A stretch of DNA of 51,374 nucleotides from Cyclobacteriaceae bacterium (GTDB lineage: Bacteria > Bacteroidota > Bacteroidia > Cytophagales > Cyclobacteriaceae), in contig JAHBUB010000027.1 in NCBI GenBank assembly GCA_019638285.1, positions 1 through 51,374 on the forward strand, in the 5' to 3' direction. The notes under the pieces were generated by a model that had not been told where the DNA came from, ran no database searches, and worked only from the letters and a program-made list of their open reading frames with translations. The position numbers and the translations under genes are program-made. Shown here one piece after another: positions 35,201 to 44,325 of the stretch. The first letter of the stretch is position 1. Each line of letters opens with the position of its first letter.

Positions 35201-35304
35201 AAATGCAACAGCCACTTGCTATAGCAGTCATTGGTGGATTTCTCGCTGGCCTTCCTTTATTATTATTGGTTCTACCAAGTTTTATGAGGGTGTTGTATAA
35301 ATGA
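32209..35304 (+). CDS. RND permease of HAE/AcrB type
   Basis: 1031 residues with two TM bundles and two large periplasmic loops. TM4 has the paired proton-relay aspartates D399-D400 (GLIIDDAIVIIEQ), characteristic of proton-driven hydrophobe/multidrug RND pumps; the pairing differs from the single Asp of the metal-type CusA upstream. N-terminal pore segment FPEVLFPRITIIADAGQLP and second-half FLPELDEGTIVLDYISPAGTS fit. It completes a TolC-adaptor-permease set in one operon. Substrate not evident; a role in detergent or lipid export is possible. Confidence 0.93.
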   Translation: MISKNYHQVFTNPILFVGILLLVAGAFSFTRMQTNLFPEVLFPRITIIADAGQLPIDRMMITVTKPLESAVKRVQGVTVVKSSTNRGVCTIDVFFDWGLDTYAKRIQIESRINEIKNFLPQGVNLSIEAMNQSLFPVYGFTLESKEHSQVAMRDQANLVLRPIFSQVSGISNVVVRGGRAKDFVIIPDPTKLTSLGLTPSTFIAAFNNTNFVLSNGFVSDYRRLYLSLTDTRVEDIESLRNIILKNDGSRIVRVKDVATIEIQEQQEFVIINANGSNAVLVDLVKQPGINLIDFAKEVEVKANEARKLLPKGYELKPYYDQSAFVGDSIDSVVKTIYEGLVLALLVMIIFLRSWRSSLVVMFTIPVTLAFTILVLYLVGITINIMSLGAIAASIGLIIDDAIVIIEQIYRGHEDHPEKDRFTVVKEAIHGLFPAMVGSSLATIVIHFPFRLMSGLAGSFFRELSDTMQLTMVTSFLVTWLLLPVLHLLIGYKASLKPRDHSVSHSVNRLRWLTWTFNKPIVAILLLVGLVVSAWWAAGKLQTGFLPELDEGTIVLDYISPAGTSLEETDAICKEIEKIIEVHPDVESYSRRTGIHMAFKSDPSNIGDYSIQLKRNRTKTTDEVINELRKEIESKVVAMEEISFGQRISDLLGDLMSTPSPIQIKIFGDDYDRLKVLAGKTDTLLQEIPGIADINSGLVTAGPSIIFIPNREKLSLYKIPLTDFQTQLTAYTAGVPLGLNSNVPTPSPFQAAMTGGLQIGQLQDGEQMRRILLRFTNFKDNGLDVLKKQMIFLPDGTTRPLTFFCDIKVVPGEIEYTREDLKSAVIITARLENRDLGSAVADIKRKLESTLPLPQGYTIVYGGAYAEQQKSFNELLTILAMAMLLVFAVIMFLFKEWRISLLILLISVAALSGCILALFIVGIPLNVSSYTGIIMIVGIVAENAIFTVNQYRQNMIISNDVDQSINYAIALRIRPKLMTAIGAILALMPLALGIGIGAQMQQPLAIAVIGGFLAGLPLLLLVLPSFMRVLYK

Positions 35305-35416
35305 ATTATTAAAGTGACTACAATTTGAAAGGCTTACAGTGACTGGAGAGAGTTAATAAAGTAATGCTGGTTACTACTAATATCTAATCAAACCTCAAGA
35401 AATAAGTATCACACCA

Positions 35417-35581
35417 ATGCGCACTATTCGAGAGACATGTTCATTAGCAAATGCATTCAATTTAGTTATCATGATAAAGGCAGCTTCTGCAAAATCAAAG
35501 ATCACTCAAGAAAAACGTATTGTAACACACTTACCAAAGCATCAGGGGTTACCTGACAAGGAAATTATCAATTGGGTTTGA
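35417..35581 (+). CDS. Possible 54-residue ORF, function unknown
   Basis: ATG 35417 to TGA 35579-35581. The product is basic, starts MRTIRETCSLANAF and has no signal peptide, motif or recognised family. There is no convincing ribosome site, and it may be chance or a remnant of a longer gene. Nothing in the neighbourhood supports coding. Confidence 0.15.
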   Translation: MRTIRETCSLANAFNLVIMIKAASAKSKITQEKRIVTHLPKHQGLPDKEIINWV

Positions 35582-35625
35582 TCGTACTGTTCATTACAAA
35601 CTGAATTCTTAGGGGTCTAATCGTT

Positions 35626-35642
35626 CTGAGTTGCACACTCAG
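35626..35642. other. Short perfect stem-loop between convergent genes
   Basis: CTGAGT (35626-35631) pairs with ACTCAG (35637-35642) around TGCAC, 12 bases past the end of the minus-strand gene. No T-run on either side; a weak bidirectional terminator is possible. Confidence 0.35.
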
Positions 35643-35653
35643 GGCAGTGATCA

Positions 35654-38600
35654 TTATGCAATGATTCGAACATGGTGTTCCGCCCCATCGTCTACGAGTA
35701 CAATCCAATTATCGTTTTGCTCCACATCGTCTACCGCCATACTTGTTTCGTCTGCGTTCTTCTTTTGAGTGACTTCAATATCATAAACCGTTTCTTTATA
35801 TCGATATTGTACTTTGAATGACTTCCATTCCTCAGGAATGCAGGGATTCACTTTCAATTTATCTCCCTGCTGTTCCAACCCAAGAAATGATTCTATAATA
35901 AGGCGATACAACCATGCTGCTGATCCCGTATACCACGTCCACCCACCGCGTCCTGCATGTTGTGTACCTGCATATACATCGGCTGCCAGTACGTAGGGTT
36001 CTACTTTATAAGTCGCTATCGCTTCCGGTGTGTTGCCATGGTTGATCGGGTTGATCATATTCAGCAATTCCCATACCCGTTTGTTATCGCCCAATTTTGC
36101 AAAGGCCATGATCAACCAAACTGCAGCATGCGTGTATTGTCCCCCGTTTTCCCTTACTCCCGGTACGTATCCTTTAATGTAACCGGGGTTTAGCGCAGAC
36201 TTGTCAAATGGAGGCGCCAATAATTTAATGATCCCCACGTCTTTTTGAACAAGGTGCTGATAGGCCGATTCCATTGCCTCATGTTCACGGCTTGAATCAG
36301 CGGCTTCTGACAGTACCGACCAGCTTTGTGCAATGGAGTCAATTTTACATTCTTCATTTACAGCGGAGCCCAACGGGGTGCCATTGTCAAACCAGGCGCG
36401 CTTATACCATTTTCCATCCCAGGCATTCTTATCTATATTTTCCTTTAGTTGCTTTGCCTGATGATTGCATTCCTCGGCAAATGCCGAATCATTATTTAGA
36501 CGGGCAGTCTCTTCAAACTGTATGAGTATCTCATAAAGAAAAAATCCCATCCAAACGCTTTCCCCCTTGCCATGGTTTCCTACCTTATCATAGCCATCGT
36601 TCCAATCACCTGTTCCAATGAGAGGAAGGCCATTTTCTCCAAATCGCCATGCATGTTTGATTGCTCGTACACAATGATCATAAAGCGAGGTAGATGTACC
36701 TGAGGTAAATGGAAGGTCAAAATAAGACTCTTCATCCGGATTGAGCGGACGCCCTTCCAGAAAGGGTACTGTCTCATTAAGTACCTCTGTATCTCCGGTG
36801 TGTAATACATAGCGAGCAGTTACCAAGGGCAGCCATAGGAAATCATCTGATATTCGGGTGCGCACCCCTCTTCCCACCGGTGGATGCCACCAGTGCTGCA
36901 CATCTCCTTCTTTAAATTGGCGGGATGCACTCAATAAAATTTGCTTGCGGGCAAGTTGAGGTGCTGCATAGAGAAGGGACAACACATCCTGCAATTGATC
37001 TCTGAAGCCAAAAGCACCTCCCGATTGATAAAATCCACTGCGTCCCCAAAGTCGTGATGACAGCGTTTGGTAGGTAAGCCATCCATTGGCCAATATATTA
37101 ACAGCCAGATCGGGCGTTTCTATTTGCAAGGTTCCTACCGTTTGCTTCCAGTATTTTTTTACTTTCTCCAATGATTCGTCAGCGGCCTCGCTTCCACGAA
37201 ATTGGTGTACGATTCGGCTCGCCTCGTTGGCATCTTTTCCGGCACCCAGTCTGAAAATAATTCTTTGTTCCTCCCCGTCCATCAGTTCAATCGGAACCTG
37301 AATGGCTGCACAAGGATCCAGGGCCAAGCCTGTTTTTCCTGAAAGTTTTTTTCGCAATAGGCCATCCGGACGCTGCAATGTTCCGTTTCGTCCCAAGAAT
37401 TCTGTGCGATCAGCTGTAATGGATTTTTTTAATTGATCCACATCAAAAAATGCAACCCGCTTATTGAATTCAATATTATAGGGGTTTTTCGCAAAGAGTG
37501 CTCCGCTATCCGGATCCACCTCAGTGCGAATGTGCATTATCGATTTTGACCGATTGTTATCAAGCACCCATTCGGCATATCCAGTAGCAGATACCTTACG
37601 CGGTCGCCCGGACTCATTGCGAATTTTTATTACAGTGAATTTAACCGCTGCTTCCAGGTCTACATACACTACCATTTCAGAATAAATACCATCTTCACGG
37701 TGTTCAAATACACTATACCCAAAACCGTGGCGTACGACATAGGGTGTGTTTCCCCCTGCAGGAAGAAGGGATGTGGACCAAAAATGTCCACTCACCTCAT
37801 CGCGGAGATAAAATGCTTCTCCACTGGTATCACTAATAGAATCATTCCTCCATGGAGTAAGTCGAAACTCATGGGCATTTTCGGTCCATGTATAGGCTGA
37901 TCCATTTTCAGAAATAACCGATCCGAAATCCGGGTTGGCGATTACATTTACCCAAGGGACCGGTGTTTTTGTTTTATTGTCCACGAGCATCACATACTCA
38001 TTGCCCTGCTTATTGAAGCCCCCTACCCCATTGAAAAATGTCAAATCTTTAGGTGGTGAAATTGGCGTTGCCAGAGTTTTAATTTTCTGGCCTGATGAGA
38101 AGTAGGAGATTTCAGCTTTAGCAGGCAGGGTCCGATTGACCTGATCAGTCAAGGTTCCACCGTTATCCGAAATGCAAATACGCGCTGTCGTTTGAAATAA
38201 TATCTGATCTTCATAGGATACTTGTTCCGATGCCCTTACGAAAATTCCTCCAGGCCGATCTCTTAGTTCGTCAGGAATTAAGGCCTGTATCTCATTTTGA
38301 AACACCTGTCGGTACCCATAATGTCCCTCGTGCCAAATCACCAGATCAACCATGAGCCCTTTTGTTCTCCAGTAAGAATGTGCCTTTACCAATTGTTTGG
38401 CTAATTGCATATTGCTTTGTTTCTCAATTCTCAGCAAAACAATAGGAAGATCACCAGAGACAGAATAAGCCCACAGTTCGGATTGTTGCCTGTGGTTGTT
38501 GATAAGAACAGATGGGTCTGCACGGAAAGAGGTGTTGTTGTAAAGTATCGAACTGGCCAGTCGCCCATACAGTTGTGCATCTGCTTCTGTGGCATTGATC

Positions 38601-40684
38601 TGACGCAGGACTACCTGACTGTGTGTCCATGCCAACTCAAAGACACGATCTGAATGATGTTTGTCCTGGTATTTACCAATCAAATTCTGACAGATCTCCT
38701 TCGTATCACCCACTCCAGTCACCATATCAAACGTTACTGTTTCTCCAGGATCAAGTATGACGACATATCGGATGGCGACTATCGGATCCAATACAGCACC
38801 TTGATTGCCTGCGAGTGGTCCCCCTGACTTCATTGCTCTCGGATTCACAGCAGTATTGCCACGACCAATAAATTCCATCCGGTCCGTTTCATAGGATATT
38901 TCTTCCGTCACTTTTTCTTGCAGTGTCATTAGATGAAACATCACCGGTGTTGGTTCCTCTACAGACCGCGGCCTCCGTTTGCAAAGAATGGCATGTTGCT
39001 GGGGAAGAACCTCCGTTTGTACAAAGAGATTGTTGAACAGGGGTTGCATGATATCAGATGCTGCCGGTGCTAACACGACTTCTGCATAGCTCGTCACTTC
39101 AATTTCTCTGCGTGCAGAAGAATTGTTTGACACCCGCATTCTCCGCATTTCAATATCGTCTTCGGGCGACACCACCATTTCTGTATGCGTTTCGATTTCA
39201 TTGTGTGTGGAATGAAAATCTGCACGTCCCACGGAAAACACCGCCTCGTATTTTTCTTCTTTGGTCAGTGTGGGTTGATGCGTATTCGACCAATAGGTGT
39301 TGCTTTCTACATCTCTTATATAACAAAATGCGCCCCAGTTATCGCGGGTGCCATCTTCACGCCAACGTGTTACTGCCAGGTCTTTCCAGCGGCTGTAACC
39401 ACCTCCTGCATTGGTTATCATTACATGGTAGCGGCCGTTTGATAATAGCTGCACTTCCGGTATGGGGGTGTTGGGTGTATCGATCTCTCTTGATTCGGTA
39501 CCCTTTGCGACATATCCCACATCCGCAATGTCGGTGGTGTGTGCATAAAAGACTGTGGCACGTGGGATGCGTTCCTGCAAAAGCAACAAGGCCGACTCAA
39601 ATTGAGGTTCTGCTTCAAATAGTTTTTGCATGGGTTTGTCATGTAGTAAATAGGCTACAGACAACAAACTCATTCCCTGGTGGTGCGACATATAGGAATA
39701 GATAATGGCACTGGTTTGTCCTCGTTGCAAGCGTGAAGGGGTATAGTCTACCGCTTCGTAAAATCCGTAGCGTCCTTCTAATCCTTCTTTGCGAAGTAGC
39801 TTCAGGTTTTCATATGCTTCTTTGGGCGCTATCATTAATGCAAGCGCTGACGCATACGGAGCAATCACTGAATCTTCTTCGAGACCCCGTTTCAAACCAA
39901 GGCCGGGCGCACCAAATGCTCGGTATTGATAATGGGAACTGGCATTGATCATATTATAGCCAGATTCTGAAATGCCCCATGGTTTGCCCGTTTTCTTTCC
40001 GTAATGAATCTGCCATTCCACCGCTGCCTTGCACGTCTGGTCAAGTAACGTGTTCTCGAAAGTAGGCATGATCAACAGCGGCATCAGGTATTCAAACATT
40101 GAGCCGCTCCAGGAGAGAAGAATTGGATCACCCTCCACATTGGTGAGCAGTCGACCCAGCGCAAACCAGTTTTCAACCGGCACTTTCCCTTGGGCAATGC
40201 AGACAAAGCTTCCTAACCGCGCTTCGGAAGCAAGCAGATCGTAATACCCTGCATCCAATCTGCGGTCCTTCACATTGAAACCAATTGCAAATAAATTGTT
40301 GGATCGGTTATACAAAAAGTCCCATTTTATGTCCGCCAATTCACTGCATTGTTTTGCCAGAATTTTGGTCAATGCAATTTGCTTGTCCACGTGTTCTATT
40401 GATCTTGCAATGGCCATTTCCAGTTTTTCAATCCAATCGTCTTCTGCAATTGATCTCCTGGTTGCCCGATATTTTCTCACTTCTTCCAGCCATTCTTCTG
40501 TGGTTGACCTCCATTGGCTTAAAGCAGTGTTCGGCTTTACTGCACCAAGTGCTGCAAGTTCCGGAGGCACAGTTTTCAATAAGGACCAGGGCATGAAAAT
40601 CTCCCATTCCTCCCTTAAAGAAGCCATCTGATTTTTGAATGCACTCCTCCAATAGTGCGTTTCATTGTTTGAGTCCGTCTCCAA
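35654..40684 (-). CDS. ndvB: Cyclic beta-1,2-glucan synthase, C-terminal subunit (cyclisation half-domain plus GH94 module)
   Basis: 1676 residues. From about 1-80 there is a helical linker, then the second half of the glycoamylase-like cyclisation domain (NLFAIGFNVKDRRLDAGYYD, LLSWSGSMFEYLMP, PWGISESGYN, SHHQGMSLLS). Two GH94-associated beta-sandwich segments follow (about 420-700 and 920-1130), and finally the GH94 phosphorylase domain with GDWNDG at 1359-1364 and its conserved Asp pair. The start is TTG at 40684, 17 bases after the upstream stop; the reading frame shifts and a TAG lies in its own frame upstream, so it cannot be read straight through. Together with the 1207-residue upstream product the total (2883) equals the usual NdvB length. 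GH94 activity would set glucan length by phosphorolysis. Confidence 0.9.
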   Translation of the reverse strand: METDSNNETHYWRSAFKNQMASLREEWEIFMPWSLLKTVPPELAALGAVKPNTALSQWRSTTEEWLEEVRKYRATRRSIAEDDWIEKLEMAIARSIEHVDKQIALTKILAKQCSELADIKWDFLYNRSNNLFAIGFNVKDRRLDAGYYDLLASEARLGSFVCIAQGKVPVENWFALGRLLTNVEGDPILLSWSGSMFEYLMPLLIMPTFENTLLDQTCKAAVEWQIHYGKKTGKPWGISESGYNMINASSHYQYRAFGAPGLGLKRGLEEDSVIAPYASALALMIAPKEAYENLKLLRKEGLEGRYGFYEAVDYTPSRLQRGQTSAIIYSYMSHHQGMSLLSVAYLLHDKPMQKLFEAEPQFESALLLLQERIPRATVFYAHTTDIADVGYVAKGTESREIDTPNTPIPEVQLLSNGRYHVMITNAGGGYSRWKDLAVTRWREDGTRDNWGAFCYIRDVESNTYWSNTHQPTLTKEEKYEAVFSVGRADFHSTHNEIETHTEMVVSPEDDIEMRRMRVSNNSSARREIEVTSYAEVVLAPAASDIMQPLFNNLFVQTEVLPQQHAILCKRRPRSVEEPTPVMFHLMTLQEKVTEEISYETDRMEFIGRGNTAVNPRAMKSGGPLAGNQGAVLDPIVAIRYVVILDPGETVTFDMVTGVGDTKEICQNLIGKYQDKHHSDRVFELAWTHSQVVLRQINATEADAQLYGRLASSILYNNTSFRADPSVLINNHRQQSELWAYSVSGDLPIVLLRIEKQSNMQLAKQLVKAHSYWRTKGLMVDLVIWHEGHYGYRQVFQNEIQALIPDELRDRPGGIFVRASEQVSYEDQILFQTTARICISDNGGTLTDQVNRTLPAKAEISYFSSGQKIKTLATPISPPKDLTFFNGVGGFNKQGNEYVMLVDNKTKTPVPWVNVIANPDFGSVISENGSAYTWTENAHEFRLTPWRNDSISDTSGEAFYLRDEVSGHFWSTSLLPAGGNTPYVVRHGFGYSVFEHREDGIYSEMVVYVDLEAAVKFTVIKIRNESGRPRKVSATGYAEWVLDNNRSKSIMHIRTEVDPDSGALFAKNPYNIEFNKRVAFFDVDQLKKSITADRTEFLGRNGTLQRPDGLLRKKLSGKTGLALDPCAAIQVPIELMDGEEQRIIFRLGAGKDANEASRIVHQFRGSEAADESLEKVKKYWKQTVGTLQIETPDLAVNILANGWLTYQTLSSRLWGRSGFYQSGGAFGFRDQLQDVLSLLYAAPQLARKQILLSASRQFKEGDVQHWWHPPVGRGVRTRISDDFLWLPLVTARYVLHTGDTEVLNETVPFLEGRPLNPDEESYFDLPFTSGTSTSLYDHCVRAIKHAWRFGENGLPLIGTGDWNDGYDKVGNHGKGESVWMGFFLYEILIQFEETARLNNDSAFAEECNHQAKQLKENIDKNAWDGKWYKRAWFDNGTPLGSAVNEECKIDSIAQSWSVLSEAADSSREHEAMESAYQHLVQKDVGIIKLLAPPFDKSALNPGYIKGYVPGVRENGGQYTHAAVWLIMAFAKLGDNKRVWELLNMINPINHGNTPEAIATYKVEPYVLAADVYAGTQHAGRGGWTWYTGSAAWLYRLIIESFLGLEQQGDKLKVNPCIPEEWKSFKVQYRYKETVYDIEVTQKKNADETSMAVDDVEQNDNWIVLVDDGAEHHVRIIA

Positions 40685-40701
40685 GGCTTGAAAAAACTAT
40701 T

Positions 40702-43700
40702 TCAAAACTCTTTTTCTGTGGCTTCCAAATATGCCATTATTGCTACATAGGTAAGGTCCTCTGTATCACACGCAGTTTCGAGAGTGATTTTACATTGTTT
40801 TAGCACTGCGCTATTTTTTTCCTCTAAGGTGTCACTGAGTACCCTCCATGTGTCGCGCAAGCCATGGAATGACTTTGGACTCAGTATTGAATGATGCGGT
40901 ATGGCCAAAAGTTCCTGCTTGAGAATAAGTAAGTGTCCCACCAGGTTTCCACTGTCTACCACAGAAATATATTTAGGCAATAGCGGTTCAAGAGATTGTA
41001 TGTCGTACCAGTTGTAAAAATGTCCATTGAATCTTTCCATGCGCTGCAGTGTGCTCATGGTTTTGGCTGTTCGATCAATAAATTGACTGGTGGTTATATA
41101 TCCAAAATCACGGGCGGTTATATTGGAGAGCAAAGAGAGTCCAATATTAGTTGGTGAAGTGCGGTAGGCCACCATTGCTACCGGCTGTTCCTGTATGTTA
41201 TCAGGGGGTAACCAGTGGCCATTTGCTATCACAAGCTCTTCAAAAAAGCCCCAGGTTTTACGCGCCATTTTTCTCAGGAACATCTTTTTCTCAGGTGTGA
41301 GTTTGAATGCCTGTTTTTTCAGTGGTTGGCTGGTCCACCAAATAACGATGGGCGCTGCAATCCAAAACAAAAGAATGGGGCCAGCAATAAATAATTTTTT
41401 CGGATAAAGAAGGATGATCTCGGCAAGTACCACAACAGCGAGCAGCAACTCCATCCACATAAAAGAATAGGTACCCATCAAACTAATTTGACTGGCCTTC
41501 AACTGAGTGTTTGACACGTTCCATTGGAGCAAATTTTTTCGGCTGACCAACAGTCTCCAAAGTGTAAGCCCTATTGTCATTGCATTTGCACACGCCTCGT
41601 AGGGCAAGCTAATCAGCCTGAATGAGGTCATCACAAAAACTTCCTTAATGCTATGAACAGAGTTTTTAATGTGATGAATTAAGACAACATCTTTCGGTTT
41701 TCGAATGGTCTCCCACATGGAAGTAATGATGATTGGCACCAGGATAATTGAAGACACCGTCATGGTCCAGAATAAGGCAGAGGACAATGCCGTCCATCCT
41801 ATTATGATTAGCGTGGTAAGGGCTATGGGAACAAGGCTCCGTCTGATATTGTCGAATATTTTCCAGCGTGATAGTGCAGAAATCACATTTTTATGCCAAT
41901 GTCTATCTGCACCGGGGACAATTGGGAAAATCCATGGGAGAATCTGCCAGTCCCCCCGAATCCAGCGGGATACCCTTTTCATATCCTCCCGGTAACTGTT
42001 GGGGTACTCCTCGTACAATTGAACGTCACTCAACAATCCAGATCGCACGTGAGCACCTTCCAGAAGGTCATGGCTTAATATTCTGTTCTCTGGAAATCTT
42101 TCTCCTAATACTTTTATAAAAATATCTACCTCATAAATTCCTTTGCCTATGAATGACCCCTCTGCAAACAGATCCTGATACACATCTGATGAGGCACGGG
42201 TGTATGGATCAATTCCGGGTTCATCTCCATGCAAGCGCCTGTACAGCGAGCCATTTTCATTTGACAAGCTTACTGATACTCTGGGCTGAAGAATCCCGTA
42301 CCCTTTTGTTATTCGTTTCTTTCTCTCATCATACCATGCATGATTTAATGGATGCGCCATTGCTCCCACCAATTTCCATGCTGATCCCAACGGCAGTTTG
42401 GTATCCGCATCCAGGGTAATTATATATTTTATTTGCGGAAAAACAGAAGGGTTACCCACAATGAGAGAAAAGCGGTCTTTTGCACCGCCTCGCAATAGTG
42501 CATTTAACTCCAGAAGCTTTCCTCGTTTTCGTTCATAGCCCATCCAACAGTTTTCATTCGGATTCCAAAGTCGCGGGCGATGGAAGAGATAAAACAAGTC
42601 GTTGTTCTTTCTCTTATATTTTTTATTCAGTTCTTCTATTCTTTTTTGGGCCAAATCAACCAGGGGCTGGTCTTCGGGAAGGGATTGTTGTGCTGCGTCT
42701 GTAAAATCGGTCAATAAGCCAAAATGTAAATTGTCATTTCTGTTTGCCAGAAATCGTACTTCCAATGCATCCAATAAGTTTTCAATTTCTTTTTCATTGC
42801 TCAGCATGACTGGAATCACCACCAGTGTGCGAAATTTTGCAGGGATGCTTTTAGAAAAATCCAGGCGGGGCAGCAGGCGAGGTTTAACGAATAAGGTAGA
42901 TAAAAAGTTAACCAAAGAAATAGCGAGCTGACTTACACTTAGGAGGGTTAAAAAAACAATCAATCCAAGAAACCATTTATTGTCTACTTCTAAGCCGGCA
43001 TTTATTAAAATAGCTGCACTCACAAAAACCGTGATTAAGAAAATAAGGGATAGGTATGCCTGAAAAGAAAATCGTTGCAACAAATACCTAAACCTTTTAA
43101 GGGCAGGTTCGCGTGCTTTTGCTTGCGCTTTTGTTTCAATCACTCCACGGCCTATCAGGTAATAACCTACGTGGGATGTACGGATGTCTCCTTTTTTAAG
43201 TACATTTTTTCGAGCCAATGCGATGGCGATTCGCGCTACCCCCACTTCTGATTGTTCGCTAATTTTTGCAATGCGTTCCACCACATGTCGGTACCTGTCG
43301 CGGGTGGAGAAATCCATTGATTCATATACTCCCCCGTGGTCCTGACGAAGGGTCTGTTCCACCACACTGTGCGCCTCCACAAAATTAGTCCAATCCATTA
43401 ACCCCAATTCTCTGAGGCTATTGATGCTGTTGCTGATGGAAACCTGATCTGTTGCCTGTGTTTGATTTTCAGCATTTACCAACTCTCCACTCGTCAAACC
43501 ACTCTTTGACAATTGTTGTTCAATCCAATTAAGCACCATGGCCAAGTCCGGTCCCTTGCCCCGAAGCTGCCGTATCAGTTCAGAAACAAATGCCGCGCTC
43601 ATGGGAGGGTTTGAGCGGGCCATTTCTGCGATCACAAGAATAAGGTCTGTGGATTCTACCTCGATAATTTCAAACATCTTCTTGGCCCAATGATCGGCCA

Positions 43701-44325
43701 GATTTCTGTCGACCCTATCAATGGCTACGCGTGCAGAGACACGCCTTATGTTTTCGATCAATCCAAGTCGAAGCATGATCGGGATGGCCCATAGTTCTCC
43801 CAACTTTAAATAAGTGACCGACTGATACGCTTCAATAAAGTCGCCCAAACGATCAATGTCTATTCTCCCATCGCTGTGTGCTATTTTCTGTAATGTGATG
43901 TCATAAATCCTGGTACTCCCTTCTAATGAATCCCCAGCAAGTTGTGGAAGGTCTTCACTGTACCCCTTTGGAAAATGGATCTTAGCATTTCGAATGTGTT
44001 CCTCCAGGAGATAGAAATTGTCGAGCAACCATTCGCCTGCCGGAGTGATGATGTGATTGCTCTTTACAGAATCGGTAAGAAGTTGACGCACGTTGTGCAA
44101 AATGGACTCATTGCTTTCCAGTCTTTTGAGTAAATATTCCTTTGCCGGTTCTTTGCTTAGTCGATGTGTTTCGGCCAGTGTTTTCCCGAAACGCTTCAAC
44201 TGATCCGCATTGAACAGTTCTGCTCTTAAAGGTTCTTCATTTATGTAATTTTGATTGGAGCCTTTGTCATGAAAAAGGCTCTTCATTTCTGCTATAAGTT
44301 CGTGTGCTGCCGGTCTCAATTTCAT
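40702..44325 (-). CDS. ndvB: Cyclic beta-1,2-glucan synthase, N-terminal subunit (GT84 glucosyltransferase)
   Basis: 1207 residues, membrane-embedded. After a long N-terminal helical region come TM helices (about 415-435, 443-470), the GT84 catalytic domain with D639-A-D641 (UDP-glucose/metal site) and R787-W-I-R-G-D-W-Q794 in the QxxRW-type region, further TM helices (about 810-860, 920-1000), and the first half of the glycoamylase-like cyclisation domain (TSPTNIGLSLLSNITARDFG, FYNWYD, VDSGNLVGHLL). The protein ends KEF at TGA 40702-40704, in the helical linker of that domain. It makes linear then cyclic beta-1,2-glucan from UDP-glucose and exports it to the periplasm. Start overlaps the pgm stop (ATGA). 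Confidence 0.92.
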   Translation of the reverse strand: MKLRPAAHELIAEMKSLFHDKGSNQNYINEEPLRAELFNADQLKRFGKTLAETHRLSKEPAKEYLLKRLESNESILHNVRQLLTDSVKSNHIITPAGEWLLDNFYLLEEHIRNAKIHFPKGYSEDLPQLAGDSLEGSTRIYDITLQKIAHSDGRIDIDRLGDFIEAYQSVTYLKLGELWAIPIMLRLGLIENIRRVSARVAIDRVDRNLADHWAKKMFEIIEVESTDLILVIAEMARSNPPMSAAFVSELIRQLRGKGPDLAMVLNWIEQQLSKSGLTSGELVNAENQTQATDQVSISNSINSLRELGLMDWTNFVEAHSVVEQTLRQDHGGVYESMDFSTRDRYRHVVERIAKISEQSEVGVARIAIALARKNVLKKGDIRTSHVGYYLIGRGVIETKAQAKAREPALKRFRYLLQRFSFQAYLSLIFLITVFVSAAILINAGLEVDNKWFLGLIVFLTLLSVSQLAISLVNFLSTLFVKPRLLPRLDFSKSIPAKFRTLVVIPVMLSNEKEIENLLDALEVRFLANRNDNLHFGLLTDFTDAAQQSLPEDQPLVDLAQKRIEELNKKYKRKNNDLFYLFHRPRLWNPNENCWMGYERKRGKLLELNALLRGGAKDRFSLIVGNPSVFPQIKYIITLDADTKLPLGSAWKLVGAMAHPLNHAWYDERKKRITKGYGILQPRVSVSLSNENGSLYRRLHGDEPGIDPYTRASSDVYQDLFAEGSFIGKGIYEVDIFIKVLGERFPENRILSHDLLEGAHVRSGLLSDVQLYEEYPNSYREDMKRVSRWIRGDWQILPWIFPIVPGADRHWHKNVISALSRWKIFDNIRRSLVPIALTTLIIIGWTALSSALFWTMTVSSIILVPIIITSMWETIRKPKDVVLIHHIKNSVHSIKEVFVMTSFRLISLPYEACANAMTIGLTLWRLLVSRKNLLQWNVSNTQLKASQISLMGTYSFMWMELLLAVVVLAEIILLYPKKLFIAGPILLFWIAAPIVIWWTSQPLKKQAFKLTPEKKMFLRKMARKTWGFFEELVIANGHWLPPDNIQEQPVAMVAYRTSPTNIGLSLLSNITARDFGYITTSQFIDRTAKTMSTLQRMERFNGHFYNWYDIQSLEPLLPKYISVVDSGNLVGHLLILKQELLAIPHHSILSPKSFHGLRDTWRVLSDTLEEKNSAVLKQCKITLETACDTEDLTYVAIMAYLEATEKEF

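Larger units (their letters stand above)
35305..35653. other. Intergenic region between convergent genes
   Basis: 349 bases between the RND permease and the split glucan synthase. It contains a low-confidence 54-residue ORF and a small stem-loop; no T-run terminator, tRNA or known repeat is recognised. Confidence 0.7.

Noticed and set aside
39058-39705. Long plus-strand frame inside the minus-strand glucan synthase
   Set aside because: No recognisable domain, Cys/His-rich composition typical of shadow frames, and complete overlap with conserved sequence of the real gene.
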